The notes under the pieces were generated by a model. It saw nothing but the letters and a program-made list of their open reading frames with translations. It searched no databases and was not told the DNA's origin. Below are positions 1-8,267 of a DNA stretch of 38,239 bases, in pieces. The position numbers and the translations under genes are program-made. The stretch is taken from contig JAHDSC010000144.1 of assembly GCA_018432925.1 (NCBI GenBank), positions 1 through 38,239 of the forward strand. The letters run 5' to 3'. Every line of letters starts with the position of its first letter. The first letter of the stretch is position 1. The DNA comes from Desulfobacterales bacterium. GTDB lineage: Bacteria > Desulfobacterota > Desulfobacteria > Desulfobacterales > JAHDSC01.

Positions 1-647
1 GAGTTAGCGGCACCTACCAGCACTTTAATTTTATGCTCTCCGTTGGTCATTGTGCCGGCATTAAGATCCGAATAGCTGGAAGGTGTGTCCTGATTATAAC
101 TGTAGGAAATGCTGGTTCCCTCATACGCCTTGTAATATCTTAGATGACCGTCTATATACCAATAAACGGCGCCTTCAGTGCCCGCAGGATTTTCCTTGAA
201 CTCCACGGTACCGGCAATGTCGAACGTGCCCTCGAGCACCTGGTTGTCACTGATGCTGGTAAGTTCCGCAACCGGGGTATTGTCAATATCAATGGACTTT
301 GAATCCGTTGCCACTACCCCCTCGGAGTCTGTTGCTTTTGCAATGAATGTATATGTGCCGTTCGGCAAATATGCAGCATTCAGTTCAGATGAACATGTCG
401 CAGAACCGTTTCCTGATTCATAGCTCAAAAGTTGTGTGTCTTTATAATAAAGGTAAATATAGCCCGAATCAACCGTCCAGCATCCGTTGGAATTACAATG
501 CTCATAACTGCTGAATTCTCCATGACCGGTTATGGTAATCCACCCTTCATTTCCGGATACGGATATCGAAGCACTCGTCGCCCAGGCCATGCCGGAAAAA
601 CCCCAGATCAACAACAAAAACCAACCGATCGCCGCCAAACGCCTCAT
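1..647 (-). CDS. Secreted Ig-like domain protein, N-terminal part (runs off the left edge)
   Basis: The reading frame is open from an ATG at 645-647 to the window edge (about 215 codons), preceded by the ribosome site GGAGAAGG. The first 23 residues form a classical signal peptide: MRR, a hydrophobic stretch, then GMAWA before the likely cleavage point. The mature part begins with a beta-rich module (residues about 24-120) holding cysteines in HCNSNGCW and ATCSSE and ending in a linker NTPVAEL. A second module resembling bacterial Ig domains of the Big_9 type follows (YWYIDGH near residue 165, then NGEHKIKVLV near the edge). The general role suggested is an exported or surface adhesin-like or repeat protein. 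The function cannot be stated because the C-terminus is missing. No neighbour is cotranscribed within view. Confidence 0.8.
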   Translation of the reverse strand, partial: MRRLAAIGWFLLLIWGFSGMAWATSASISVSGNEGWITITGHGEFSSYEHCNSNGCWTVDSGYIYLYYKDTQLLSYESGNGSATCSSELNAAYLPNGTYTFIAKATDSEGVVATDSKSIDIDNTPVAELTSISDNQVLEGTFDIAGTVEFKENPAGTEGAVYWYIDGHLRYYKAYEGTSISYSYNQDTPSSYSDLNAGTMTNGEHKIKVLVGAAN

Positions 648-1025
648 CGCCTTCTCCTTTATCAGTTCTATCGATCGGTATGCGAAATTCTTCCCGGAAA
701 TCTCATTTTTTATATCGAAATTTGCATAATCGATAAATTTGATTTTGTCCATAAGATTTTTCAACAATTTAAGGCAAATGCGGCATTTTTTTCAAAGCGG
801 GGATCGCGGTTCGCTTCCACCGGTTCTTCCTACGGATCGGTGCGACGGTTTGATAAAAAACATATCGAGACGGGTTTGGGGGGGTATCGCTTAGAAAAAA
901 AAACGCAGAGGTGGTTTCAAAATCATTCATCGGGTTTTCGATCAAGATGGGGCGAGAAGTTCAATCGCCTTAATACATTGAGTATTTAAAGAATTAAACG
1001 TCTCTGTCGAACACAGCGATTGGAC

Positions 1026-1055
1026 ACGAGGAGAGGTTTTAAAACCACTTCTCGT
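1026..1055. repeat. 30-bp imperfect palindrome centred on GGTTTTAAAACC
   Basis: The arms ACGAGGAGAGGTTTT and AAAACCACTTCTCGT pair with two mismatches and no loop. This perfectly symmetric arrangement suits a protein-binding site or cruciform better than a terminator. No gene starts close by, so its role is unknown. Confidence 0.45.
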
Positions 1056-1135
1056 CAATCGGCAGGGAGGGGAAAAGCGTGGCGGATTTTTCCCGTTTTT
1101 TAAATGACCGCGGGCAACGGACGGAGGATGAAAAG

Positions 1136-1168
1136 CCGGGTGTTTTCCGGTTCTTCAAAAACACCCGG
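1136..1168 (-). terminator. Rho-independent terminator of the radical SAM gene
   Basis: On the minus strand the arms CCGGGTGTTTT and AAAACACCCGG form a perfect 11-bp stem with an 11-nt loop, followed by CTTTTC. It lies just past the stop codon of the gene at 1177. The U-tract is short, so efficiency is uncertain. Confidence 0.65.
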
Positions 1169-1176
1169 GGGAAAAT

Positions 1177-2655
1177 TTACATGATTCTCAGTTCGCAGAT
1201 CTTTCGAAAATGGTGCCCGTAGACCGCAAAGGTAATCGCAAGCGAAAACAACCGGGGGCGGCGGAAAAATGTCCAGAAGAACAGCTTCCAGTACTGAAAC
1301 CGCTCCTTTCCGATGACACCCAACTGAATGCAGGACCGCAAAAACGCCAGCAGGTGCTGAAAGTCCAGGCCGGGCTTGAACTTCGGAGGTTTGTATTCTT
1401 TCAGAAAGGTCCGGACACGCTGGTAGTAAGCCTTCGGCGAATAAATATAATTCATGATCGCTTTATAGCCTTTTTGAAGCTCCTCCAGACCCATCTTCGG
1501 GATGATGTTGGTGGTGCCGTCCACGTTGTCCCCGGATAAATTCCCAAGAAGGCGCCCTTCCTCTTTCATCCGCTGATACAGCCGGGTCCCCGGAGGCGCC
1601 TGGAGCAGGCCGACCATTGCCGTCACGATCCCGCTTTTCTGGATAAAATCGATCTGACGCTTGAAGATGGAAATGGTGTCGCTGTCGAATCCGACGATAA
1701 AGCCCCCTTGCACCTGCAGGCCGGCTCTCTGGATGATTCGAACGCTCTGGATCAGGTCCCGGTTCTTGTTCTGGTTTTTATTGCATTCGGCCAGACTGAT
1801 TTCATCCGGGGTTTCGATTCCGATAAAAACCATATCGAAACCGGCCTCCACCATCATATCCATCAACTCCCGGTCATCGGCGAGATTGACCGATGCCTCG
1901 GTGTAAAGCGGCAGACCCTTCTTGTCTTTATGCCATCGGATCAGCGCCGGCAGAAGCTGCGTCTTGAGGTATTTCTTGTTGCCGATGAAATTGTCGTCCA
2001 CAAAAAAAACCTGGCCGCGCCACCCCTTGTTATAAAGCCGGTTTAACTCGGAAACAATCTGATCGGCGGTTTTCAGTCGTGGATGATGACCGAACAAAGC
2101 CGTAACATTGCAGAAATCGCAATTGAAAGGACAACCCCTGGAAAACTGGATGCTCATCGAAGCGTATCGTTTCATATCCGCAAGTTCCCACAGCGGCGCA
2201 GGCGTCCGACGGATATCGCAGAATTCGGATGTCTGGTAGACCGGCTTCGCGCATCCCTTCGCCAGGTCGGCCAGAAAGGGAGGAAGGGTCAGTTCGGCTT
2301 CATTTAATACAAAGTGGTCCACCTCCTCGAACTGCCGGTACTCGCTGGTAAAAAGAGGGCCGCCGGCAACGACGGTAAGGCCCGCTTTCTTGCACCGGGA
2401 GATGATTTGACGCGCCGATTCCCTTTGCACAACCATGCCGCTGATAAAGGCATAATCGGCCCACGCCAGGTCCTGGTCGGTAAGTTTGGTCACATTCACA
2501 TCCACGACCCGCTTGGACCATTCCTCCGGCAGCATTGCGGCAACGGTTAACAGGCCTAAAGGCGGCAGAACGGCCTTTTTGCGAATGAATTTAAGCGCGT
2601 GCTTGAAACTCCAGAACGTATCCGGAACCGCCGGGTTTATCATCAGAATGTTCAT
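1177..2655 (-). CDS. B12-binding domain radical SAM protein (DUF4070 type)
   Basis: 492 residues. Residues 1-130 are a cobalamin-binding-like Rossmann domain starting MNILMINPAVPDTFWSF, with the PPLGLLTVAAMLP block near residue 31. The radical SAM core follows, with the cluster motif C175-X3-C179-X2-C182 (GCPFNCDFC). The C-terminal 150 residues match the DUF4070 region seen in this family. Family knowledge: a [4Fe-4S] cluster cleaves S-adenosylmethionine, and related members (for example HpnP) methylate unactivated carbons. This protein belongs to the widespread uncharacterised branch and its substrate is not known. AAGGAAGGGGGG lies upstream of the ATG. It is monocistronic, with its own terminator at 1136-1168. 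TTGACA on the minus strand near 2792 could be a -35 element, but no good -10 follows it. Confidence 0.88.
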   Translation of the reverse strand: MNILMINPAVPDTFWSFKHALKFIRKKAVLPPLGLLTVAAMLPEEWSKRVVDVNVTKLTDQDLAWADYAFISGMVVQRESARQIISRCKKAGLTVVAGGPLFTSEYRQFEEVDHFVLNEAELTLPPFLADLAKGCAKPVYQTSEFCDIRRTPAPLWELADMKRYASMSIQFSRGCPFNCDFCNVTALFGHHPRLKTADQIVSELNRLYNKGWRGQVFFVDDNFIGNKKYLKTQLLPALIRWHKDKKGLPLYTEASVNLADDRELMDMMVEAGFDMVFIGIETPDEISLAECNKNQNKNRDLIQSVRIIQRAGLQVQGGFIVGFDSDTISIFKRQIDFIQKSGIVTAMVGLLQAPPGTRLYQRMKEEGRLLGNLSGDNVDGTTNIIPKMGLEELQKGYKAIMNYIYSPKAYYQRVRTFLKEYKPPKFKPGLDFQHLLAFLRSCIQLGVIGKERFQYWKLFFWTFFRRPRLFSLAITFAVYGHHFRKICELRIM

Positions 2656-3061
2656 GATCCCCCCTTCCTTTAAACTCCAGAAATCTTTTTTTGTTTTTCA
2701 TATTACGGGTATTTGGGAATCTCCCCGCTGTAAGAAGCGAAAAATCTTCGACCGTACGAACTTTTTCGTCGATATTTTCGATTCGCTTGTCAACCCCTCG
2801 GCATGGCACGAAAAATAGACCCGCGGCACAAGTATTCCAGGGATAAAAAAGCCTCCAGGCCGTATTGATCACGGGTTACAAATTCGATGGGGACGTGTGG
2901 CCCGATGGAAGATCGAAGACCTCGAAAAGATTGGATGAGCAGGAATGAAAGGGTGCTTGATTCGATCCGGGATCGTCCATTAAGAGATGCAGGCGGAAGG
3001 ATGAATAAGGGCACTCTATCAGGATTCGACGGAATGCCCCCTTTTCGGCCAAAAATGCGAG
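2656..3061. other. Gene-free stretch between the radical SAM and cold-shock genes
   Basis: About 400 bases. Both neighbouring genes read leftward, so this holds the end of the cold-shock transcript and the promoter region of the radical SAM gene. Short open frames here lack ribosome sites and recognisable domains. No clear terminator was seen after the cold-shock gene. Confidence 0.55.
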
Positions 3062-3262
3062 CTAAACTACAGTTACATTAACTGCAGCAGGACCTTTTTT
3101 CCCTTGTTCTATGTCAAAGGTAACCCGGTCGCCTTCATTCAGGGACTTAAAACCGGATGCATTAATTCCCGAATGGTGAACGAATACGTCCGGTCCATCT
3201 TCCTGCTCAATGAAGCCATAGCCTTTGCTATTGCTGAACCATTTCACAGTTCCATTAGCCAT
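3062..3262 (-). CDS. Cold-shock protein, CspA family
   Basis: 66 residues, the usual family length: a single OB-fold. The RNA-binding motifs are KGYGFIEQ (RNP1, residues about 13-20) and VFVHHS (RNP2, about 26-31). Most family members have FVHFS, so the second histidine is a small departure. The preceding KWFSNS is also typical. Family role: a single-stranded nucleic acid chaperone that melts mRNA structure, often cold-induced or growth-phase dependent. The start ATG follows AAAGGAGGGTG. It is monocistronic, with a leader of about 120 nt carrying two hairpins and an AT-rich promoter at 3389-3418, which suits post-transcriptional control. A second copy lies at 28379-28579. Confidence 0.96.
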   Translation of the reverse strand: MANGTVKWFSNSKGYGFIEQEDGPDVFVHHSGINASGFKSLNEGDRVTFDIEQGKKGPAAVNVTVV

Positions 3263-3310
3263 AGTGACACCCTCCTTTCAAATAAATTCGCGTGGTTCCA
3301 AACTTCAGGC

Positions 3311-3371
3311 TGCCACTTCTGGCAAATTTATTTTTCCCTCAGAACGAAACCGACCCGCTGGTAAGCGGGTC
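3311..3371 (-). promoter_or_regulatory. Two leader hairpins upstream of the cold-shock gene
   Basis: The leader contains GACCCGCT-N4-AGCGGGTC (3352-3371, perfect 8-bp stem) and TGCCA-N4-TGGCA (3311-3324). They lie between promoter and ribosome site. Neither is followed by a U-run, so they are not terminators. Structured leaders are typical of cspA-type mRNAs and could act in mRNA stability or temperature sensing. Confidence 0.55.
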
Positions 3372-3388
3372 CCTTATTAATTTAAAAA

Positions 3389-3418
3389 ATATAATAAACT
3401 ATTTTAAAAGAAAATCAA
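3389..3418 (-). promoter_or_regulatory. Likely sigma70 promoter of the cold-shock gene
   Basis: On the minus strand, TTGATT (3413-3418) is followed by TATTAT at 16 nt or TTATAT at 18 nt, in a very AT-rich block. The next coding start is the cold-shock gene at 3262. Confidence 0.6.
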
Positions 3419-3536
3419 GTTATTTGTGCAGCAATTCCCCGGTATGCCGACGTACCCTTTTTCCCCGTCGCGGGGTTCCGTCCGATAAACGCATCCGTCT
3501 CAAACAGACTGATTTCCTTAGGTTAACGGTTGGATG

Positions 3537-3911
3537 CTATCTGCAATCGGGGTCGTCGCTCTCGCAGCGGACCGTTTGAATCCGCTGAACTTTTTCAAAA
3601 ATAAAATTCAGAAAGTATTTATAAGGCGATTGTTTGAACCGGTAAACCAGTACCCGGTATGGTTCATTTCCCGGACAGGTTTCTCGAACCGGATCGCCGC
3701 ATTTTCTCCTGACATCTCTGATGAGATCGCCGATGGTAATCACTCCGCCGGGGCATCGAAAGCTGGAAACGTCGATTCGAAATTCTTTGGGAGCGGAAAG
3801 CTCGGTCAGCTTTTCATCCGGGCTTCGGATGCATTCCTGAGAAAACGCGGAGCCGGTAAAAATAACCGGCAGTGACAGGAGGAGGCCGCAACAACAAAGT
3901 TTTTTAATCAT
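3537..3911 (-). CDS. Small secreted DUF2845-like protein
   Basis: 124 residues. Residues 1-24 are a signal peptide (MIKK, then a hydrophobic run ending GSAFS). The mature part contains FRCPGG, a GDLIRDVRRKCGDP block and a late VYRF motif. The G-D-x-V-x-K-C-G-x-P pattern is the hallmark of DUF2845 and resembles the SmpA/OmlA fold, so an envelope or periplasmic location is likely. Five cysteines remain in the mature chain and may pair. Biochemical function is unknown for the family. The ATG follows AAAGGCG. A perfect-consensus promoter lies 265 nt upstream at 4183-4211, leaving an unusually long leader. Confidence 0.75.
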   Translation of the reverse strand: MIKKLCCCGLLLSLPVIFTGSAFSQECIRSPDEKLTELSAPKEFRIDVSSFRCPGGVITIGDLIRDVRRKCGDPVRETCPGNEPYRVLVYRFKQSPYKYFLNFIFEKVQRIQTVRCESDDPDCR

Positions 3912-4176
3912 GAAAACGCCTTTCTTCGAACATCAAAAAATATGGATTCCGGGCATCCCGTCGAAAAAATTCCACCGGGTCCCGCGGGTTCGAGGGATAC
4001 CTGCCATGCGAAAAAAACGAATCCAATATAAAAAGCGGGAACCTTGCCGGCCCGTTAAAGATGGAATCATCCCTCGGTACGTGAGAACTTACCGGATAAC
4101 ACAAACAGGGAAATACGAAAGGATTATGTAAGATGAAACCATGGAATGTCGGTAACTCTCGAACCGGGAGGAATTT
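3912..4176 (-). other. Long leader (or separate small RNA) downstream of a consensus promoter
   Basis: The transcript predicted from the promoter at 4183-4211 crosses 265 nt before the DUF2845-like start. It contains no convincing reading frame. A weak hairpin (CGGG/CCCG) followed by CTTTTTAT near 4020-4055 and several U-runs could end a short RNA. Whether this is a 5' leader or an independent RNA cannot be decided from sequence alone. Confidence 0.4.
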
Positions 4177-4182
4177 AAATGG

Positions 4183-4211
4183 ATTATATAAGCCGAAAAC
4201 CGCGCTGTCAA
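4183..4211 (-). promoter_or_regulatory. Perfect-consensus sigma70 promoter firing left
   Basis: The minus strand reads TTGACA (4206-4211), exactly 17 nt, then TATAAT (4183-4188). Both hexamers match the consensus completely. Initiation is expected near 4176. It points to the DUF2845-like gene across a long leader and is divergent from the pckA promoter 35 bp away. Confidence 0.8.
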
Positions 4212-4245
4212 CGCCGGGGAAAAATAAAGAGATCCGCCGATTCGA

Positions 4246-4274
4246 TTGACACCGCAATCTTTGTGAAATATAAT
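4246..4274 (+). promoter_or_regulatory. Perfect-consensus sigma70 promoter of pckA
   Basis: TTGACA (4246-4251), exactly 17 nt, TATAAT (4269-4274). Initiation is expected near 4281, giving a pckA leader of about 220 nt. The match suggests strong basal transcription. Confidence 0.85.
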
Positions 4275-4501
4275 TTTTACAAACATTTTTTTCGTCTATT
4301 CAAACGTTGACGGCTTTATGCCGGGTCATTCTTTTTGCCTCGAACCCGTTTTGCTTATCCGAATCAATCGTTTTTTTTCTTTACTTTTTGTTTCTTTCCA
4401 GGCATCGCCTGCCTGTCCGCGACCATCGTCGAATGCGCGGGCAGATCGTTTTCACGTATACCTGAGACATCAATCATCCGATCGCCCGAAGGAGGCCCGA
4501 T

Positions 4502-6115
4502 ATGGAAAAATCGATCGAACAGCTTATGAAATTAGAACCCGGACTCGAGTACCTGGGGTTGACGAACCTGAAAGAAGTCCACTGGAATCATTGCACGCCG
4601 GTGTTGTACGAACATGTGATCAAAAAAAACGAGGGGGTGCTCACCCACCTCGGACCGATCGTTGTGGTACGACCGGGGAAAAGCACCGGCCGGGCGCCCC
4701 GTGACAAATTTATCGTAAAAGATGAGAATACGGCGAATAAAATACATTGGAGTACCGTCAATGTGCCGTATGATGCGAAAAAGTTCGACTATATTTTTGA
4801 ACGGGTCAAAGCATATCTTCAGGACCGCGAAATCTATGTCCAGGATGCTTACGCCGGCGCGGATGAAAAATACCGCGTGGCAATCCGGGTGATTACCGAA
4901 TTTGCCTGGCAGGCGCTTTTTGCCCGGAACATGTTGCTGCGCATCCGGGATCGAAAATTGCTGCCGGGTTTCCAGCCGGAATTTACGGTATTTGCCATGC
5001 CTAAATTTCTTGGAAACCCCGAACTGGATGAACTCAATTCGGAAACTTTCATTCTGGTCAATTTTACAAGAAAAATTGTCCTGATCGGCGGAACCTACTA
5101 TGCCGGTGAAATTAAAAAGTCGGTTTTCACCGTCTTGAATTTTCTTCTGCCCCAGAAAAAAGTTCTTTCCATGCATTGCAGCGCCAATGTCGGTAAAAAA
5201 GGCGATACCGCCCTGTTCTTCGGACTTTCCGGAACCGGAAAAACCACGCTGTCGGCAGACCCGAACCGCGCCCTGGTCGGCGATGACGAACACGGCTGGA
5301 GTGACGACGGCATTTTTAATTTTGAGGGCGGCTGTTATGCCAAAGCGATCCGCCTGTCCAAAGAAGCAGAACCTGAAATTTACGAAACGACCCGAAAGTT
5401 CGGCACCATTCTGGAAAACGTTGTTTTCAATCCGGTTACCCGTATCCTGGACTTGAATGATGACAGCATTACGGAAAACACGCGCGCGGCCTATCCGCTG
5501 ACCCATCTGGACAACATTGTCAGGGAAGGCAAAAGCGGTCATCCGAAAAACATCGTTTTTTTAACGGCGGATGCGTTCGGCGTACTCCCCCCGATTTCGA
5601 AACTCAGCCCGGCGCAGGCCTCCTATCACTTTCTCCTTGGATATACGGCAAAGGTCGCGGGAACGGAGGCCGGCGTAACGAAACCCCAGGCAACCTTCAG
5701 CACCTGCTTCGGGGCGCCTTTCATGCCGCTTCATCCAAGCGAATATGCGCGATTGCTGGGGAAAAAGATTGAAGAACATCGCGTCAAATGCTGGCTGGTC
5801 AATACCGGATGGACGGGCGGCCCGTACGGCGTCGGGCATCGGATTTCCATCCGTTATACCCGGGCCCTGTTAAATGCCGCACTGGAAGGAAAACTGGATC
5901 ATGCGGGGTTTGTCACGGAACCGGTATTCGGCCTGGAAATTCCGAGGGAATGTCCGGGGATTCCGACCGGCATCCTGATGCCGAGAGAAAGCTGGAAAAA
6001 CAAGGAGACTTACGATCAAAAAGCCGGGGAGCTGGCAAAAAGCTTCCAGGATCAATTCAAGCAATATGAAACGCTGGTAGCCGATGAAATAAAAAATGCC
6101 GGCCCTGTCGGATGA
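4502..6115 (+). CDS. pckA: Phosphoenolpyruvate carboxykinase (ATP)
   Basis: 537 residues, the usual length for the bacterial ATP-type enzyme. It interconverts oxaloacetate + ATP and phosphoenolpyruvate + ADP + CO2 in the cytoplasm, linking C4 acids to gluconeogenesis. Visible signatures are the phosphate-binding loop GLSGTGKTT (about 241-249), the metal-binding GDDEHGWSDDG block directly after it, the substrate motif RAPRDKFIV near residue 64, and NTGWTGGPYG in the C-terminal half. No key residue appears to be missing. The start follows a strong GAAGGAGG. It stands alone behind a consensus promoter; its 3' end converges on the thi operon with only 65 bases between. In a heterotrophic anaerobe it could run in either direction, which sequence cannot settle. 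Confidence 0.97.
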   Translation: MEKSIEQLMKLEPGLEYLGLTNLKEVHWNHCTPVLYEHVIKKNEGVLTHLGPIVVVRPGKSTGRAPRDKFIVKDENTANKIHWSTVNVPYDAKKFDYIFERVKAYLQDREIYVQDAYAGADEKYRVAIRVITEFAWQALFARNMLLRIRDRKLLPGFQPEFTVFAMPKFLGNPELDELNSETFILVNFTRKIVLIGGTYYAGEIKKSVFTVLNFLLPQKKVLSMHCSANVGKKGDTALFFGLSGTGKTTLSADPNRALVGDDEHGWSDDGIFNFEGGCYAKAIRLSKEAEPEIYETTRKFGTILENVVFNPVTRILDLNDDSITENTRAAYPLTHLDNIVREGKSGHPKNIVFLTADAFGVLPPISKLSPAQASYHFLLGYTAKVAGTEAGVTKPQATFSTCFGAPFMPLHPSEYARLLGKKIEEHRVKCWLVNTGWTGGPYGVGHRISIRYTRALLNAALEGKLDHAGFVTEPVFGLEIPRECPGIPTGILMPRESWKNKETYDQKAGELAKSFQDQFKQYETLVADEIKNAGPVG

Positions 6116-6140
6116 GCAGGCACCCGTTTTTTCCGGTTTT

Positions 6141-6163
6141 AAAAATTCAGCGGCCGATCCGCT
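6141..6163 (-). terminator. Weak terminator candidate at the end of the thi operon
   Basis: On the minus strand AGCGG-ATCGG-CCGCT forms a 5-bp stem followed after GAA by TTTTT. It lies between the convergent nitroreductase and pckA genes. The stem is short. Confidence 0.4.
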
Positions 6164-6180
6164 TTCGAAGTCTCAGGACT

Positions 6181-6945
6181 CTATTTTTTATATCCGACCG
6201 GCAGAATCAACAGCGGTTGATGGGATTGAGGAATCTTCATCAGCCGGTTCACCGCTTCGTCATCGAACGCGCCCACGATCCCGGCTCCCAGACCCAAAGC
6301 CTCGCTCTGAAGAAAGATGTTCTGAGCGATGTGGCCCGATTCCATCATTGCGTACCGTTCCCCTCTCCGGCCATATTTGACGGCGATGCGTTCATATTCG
6401 GCGGTAATGACAATGTTCAGAGGCGCTGCCGCCATCCACATCTGGGACAGGGACGCGGCGGCCAGCTTGTTTCGGAAGTCTCCATCGGATACCAGAGACA
6501 CGGCATGATCCGATGGCGCATAATGATAGATCCCCTCACGCAGCGATTCGACACCGTCCTGCCCGACAACCGCGTAAATATCCATGGGATACAGCGCGCC
6601 CGCCGAGGGTGCCGCCCGCTTCCATCCCCGGTCGTCCGTCACGCCCTGTGCCGCCCATAAAAGCTGTGAATATTGCGCAAGTGTCAGTGGCTGTGAACGG
6701 AAAGATCGGATCGTTCTTCGTTGCTTGACGGTTTTTTCCAGGGAAACTTCTCCCTCGAATTTCGGCTGCGGCAACTTCATTGGATTCTCCTTCCGGATCG
6801 AACGGTCCGCTTTTGCGGTTCCGGGCCGGGCGATGAAGAGAAATGCCGCAAGAGGGAGCGTGACGAACCCTTTTGCGAATTGTATCAGAATTTCCCTCCG
6901 TGTCGGACCGGCAGTCACGGGAACATCGTTTTTTTTTAAAATCAA
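6181..6945 (-). CDS. SagB/ThcOx-type nitroreductase with a Tat-like signal
   Basis: 254 residues. The N-terminus has a twin-arginine motif (TRREIL, about residues 15-20), a hydrophobic segment (LPLAAFLFIA) and GTAKA, so a folded, FMN-loaded protein is probably exported to the periplasm. The rest is a nitroreductase domain of the SagB type: RRTIRSF, the PSAGALYP block, and ESGHIAQN towards the end. Such enzymes use FMN for redox chemistry; SagB members oxidise azolines, while many relatives are orphans. It is the last gene of the riboswitch operon, and the annotated TTG start overlaps the upstream stop in TTGA. A GTG at 6918, just before the Tat motif, is an alternative start. The substrate and any link to thiamine are unknown. 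Confidence 0.82.
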   Translation of the reverse strand: MILKKNDVPVTAGPTRREILIQFAKGFVTLPLAAFLFIARPGTAKADRSIRKENPMKLPQPKFEGEVSLEKTVKQRRTIRSFRSQPLTLAQYSQLLWAAQGVTDDRGWKRAAPSAGALYPMDIYAVVGQDGVESLREGIYHYAPSDHAVSLVSDGDFRNKLAAASLSQMWMAAAPLNIVITAEYERIAVKYGRRGERYAMMESGHIAQNIFLQSEALGLGAGIVGAFDDEAVNRLMKIPQSHQPLLILPVGYKK

Positions 6946-8267
6946 TTCATTCTTTTCTCCAGGCGTTCCGACAGAAGCTCCTCAAGGGTCGGCGCGCCAT
7001 GGTCCTTGTACTCGTATCGAATCCGAATCGTCGGCTTGTTGATGGATAAAACCCGCGGCAGATGAATGGGGGTTGCGAAAATAACCAGGTCGCACGGCGT
7101 ATGGTCAATGGTCTGTTCAAGATCGCGAATCTGGTTCCGATTATATCCCATCGCGGGAAGCACGGAACCAAGATGAGGATACCGCCGATAGGTTTCTTTC
7201 AGAGACCCCTGGGCATACGGCCGGGGATCGACGATTTCGGCGGCCTGATACTTCCCGGCGGCAATCAGTCCGGCCCCGTAAGCCATTTCGCCATGCGTAA
7301 GGGTAGGCCCGTCTTCCACAACCAGCACACGTTTCGACCGGATCCGCTCGGGCTCCCCGACAAGTACGGATGATTCCGCCAGCACGATTTCCGCTTTCCG
7401 GGCATATTTTTGGATATTTCTTCTGACGATCTCGACCTGCTCCGGAGCCGCCGTATCCACTTTATTGATGACGGCGATATCGGCCATGATCATGTTGGTT
7501 TCACCCGGGTAATACAGCAATTCGTGCCCGGCGCGGTGCGGATCGAAAAGAACGATATGAACATCCGGGCAATAAAACGGCGTATCGTTGTTGCCGCCGT
7601 CCCATACGATCACATCGCCTTCCTCTTCCGCGGCTTTCAAAATCCTTCCGTAGTCGATCCCCGCATAGACTACAATCCCCTGTTCCACCAGAGGTTCGTA
7701 TTCTTCTCGTTCTTCAATGGTGCATTGATGCTTTTCGAAATCCTCAAAGGAGGCAAAACGCTGCACGGCTTGAGCGCGCAAATCCCCGTAAGGCATCGGG
7801 TGGCGGACGGCTACAACCCGTTTCCCCATCCCTCGGATGATTTCACATACCCTTCGGGTGGTCGGCGATTTTCCGCAACCGGTTCTCACGGCACAGACCG
7901 CCACGACCGGCTTGCCGGATCGAAGCATCGTATAAGTGGCGCCGATGAGAATAAAATCCGCCCCCTCCGCCATGACCATGGACGCTTTATGCATCACCGC
8001 GATATGAGGAACATCGCTGTAGGAAAACACCACCAGGTCCACCCGGTGTTTCCGGATCAGATCGACGAGGAGGTCTTCCGGATAGATGGGAATACCTGTC
8101 GGATAGTCTTCTCCCGCCAGTTCCGGCGGGTAGATTCGACAGTCGATATCCGGTATTTGAGCCGCCGTGAATGCAAGGACCCGGTAGCGGGGATGATTCT
8201 TGAAATAGACATTGAAATTGTGGAAATCGCGGCCCGCCGCTCCCATGATGATTACTTTTTCGAACAT
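6942..8267 (-). CDS. COG2403 GTPase-like protein (cyclic 2,3-diphosphoglycerate synthetase family)
   Basis: 441 residues. It begins with a nucleotide-binding fold (VIIMGAAGRDFHNF), continues with a P-loop-like VRTGCGKSPTTRR near residue 130, WDGGNND near 225, and a GTPase-type NKVD near 270. This is the family annotated from methanogens as cyclic 2,3-diphosphoglycerate synthetase (an ATP-dependent cyclisation). Most bacterial members, including this one, have no demonstrated reaction, and the methanogen function should not be carried over without proof. It overlaps the thiM end by 16 bp and the nitroreductase start by 4 bp, so translational coupling is likely. All of this sits downstream of a TPP riboswitch, which makes a thiamine-related or thiamine-limited role possible. 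Confidence 0.8.
   Translation of the reverse strand: MFEKVIIMGAAGRDFHNFNVYFKNHPRYRVLAFTAAQIPDIDCRIYPPELAGEDYPTGIPIYPEDLLVDLIRKHRVDLVVFSYSDVPHIAVMHKASMVMAEGADFILIGATYTMLRSGKPVVAVCAVRTGCGKSPTTRRVCEIIRGMGKRVVAVRHPMPYGDLRAQAVQRFASFEDFEKHQCTIEEREEYEPLVEQGIVVYAGIDYGRILKAAEEEGDVIVWDGGNNDTPFYCPDVHIVLFDPHRAGHELLYYPGETNMIMADIAVINKVDTAAPEQVEIVRRNIQKYARKAEIVLAESSVLVGEPERIRSKRVLVVEDGPTLTHGEMAYGAGLIAAGKYQAAEIVDPRPYAQGSLKETYRRYPHLGSVLPAMGYNRNQIRDLEQTIDHTPCDLVIFATPIHLPRVLSINKPTIRIRYEYKDHGAPTLEELLSERLEKRMN

Larger units (their letters stand above)
648..1176. other. Gene-free stretch left of the radical SAM gene
   Basis: About 530 bases with no convincing gene. The part next to base 647 is AT-rich and must hold the promoter of the secreted protein; TGGACA / N17 / TATGCA on the minus strand around 720-760 is a weak candidate. 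The rest holds the palindrome at 1026-1055 and the terminator at 1136-1168. Confidence 0.6.

Noticed and set aside
432..989. 185-codon plus-strand frame
   Set aside because: It is antisense to the signal-peptide region of the secreted protein and then crosses AT-rich intergenic DNA; the composition is not protein-like.
2776..2800. Promoter of the radical SAM gene at a minus-strand TTGACA
   Set aside because: No acceptable -10 hexamer at 16-18 nt, so it is mentioned but not listed as a feature.
4532..5542. 336-codon open frame on the minus strand inside pckA
   Set aside because: It is fully antisense to a textbook PEP carboxykinase with intact motifs and has no domain similarity or ribosome site of its own.
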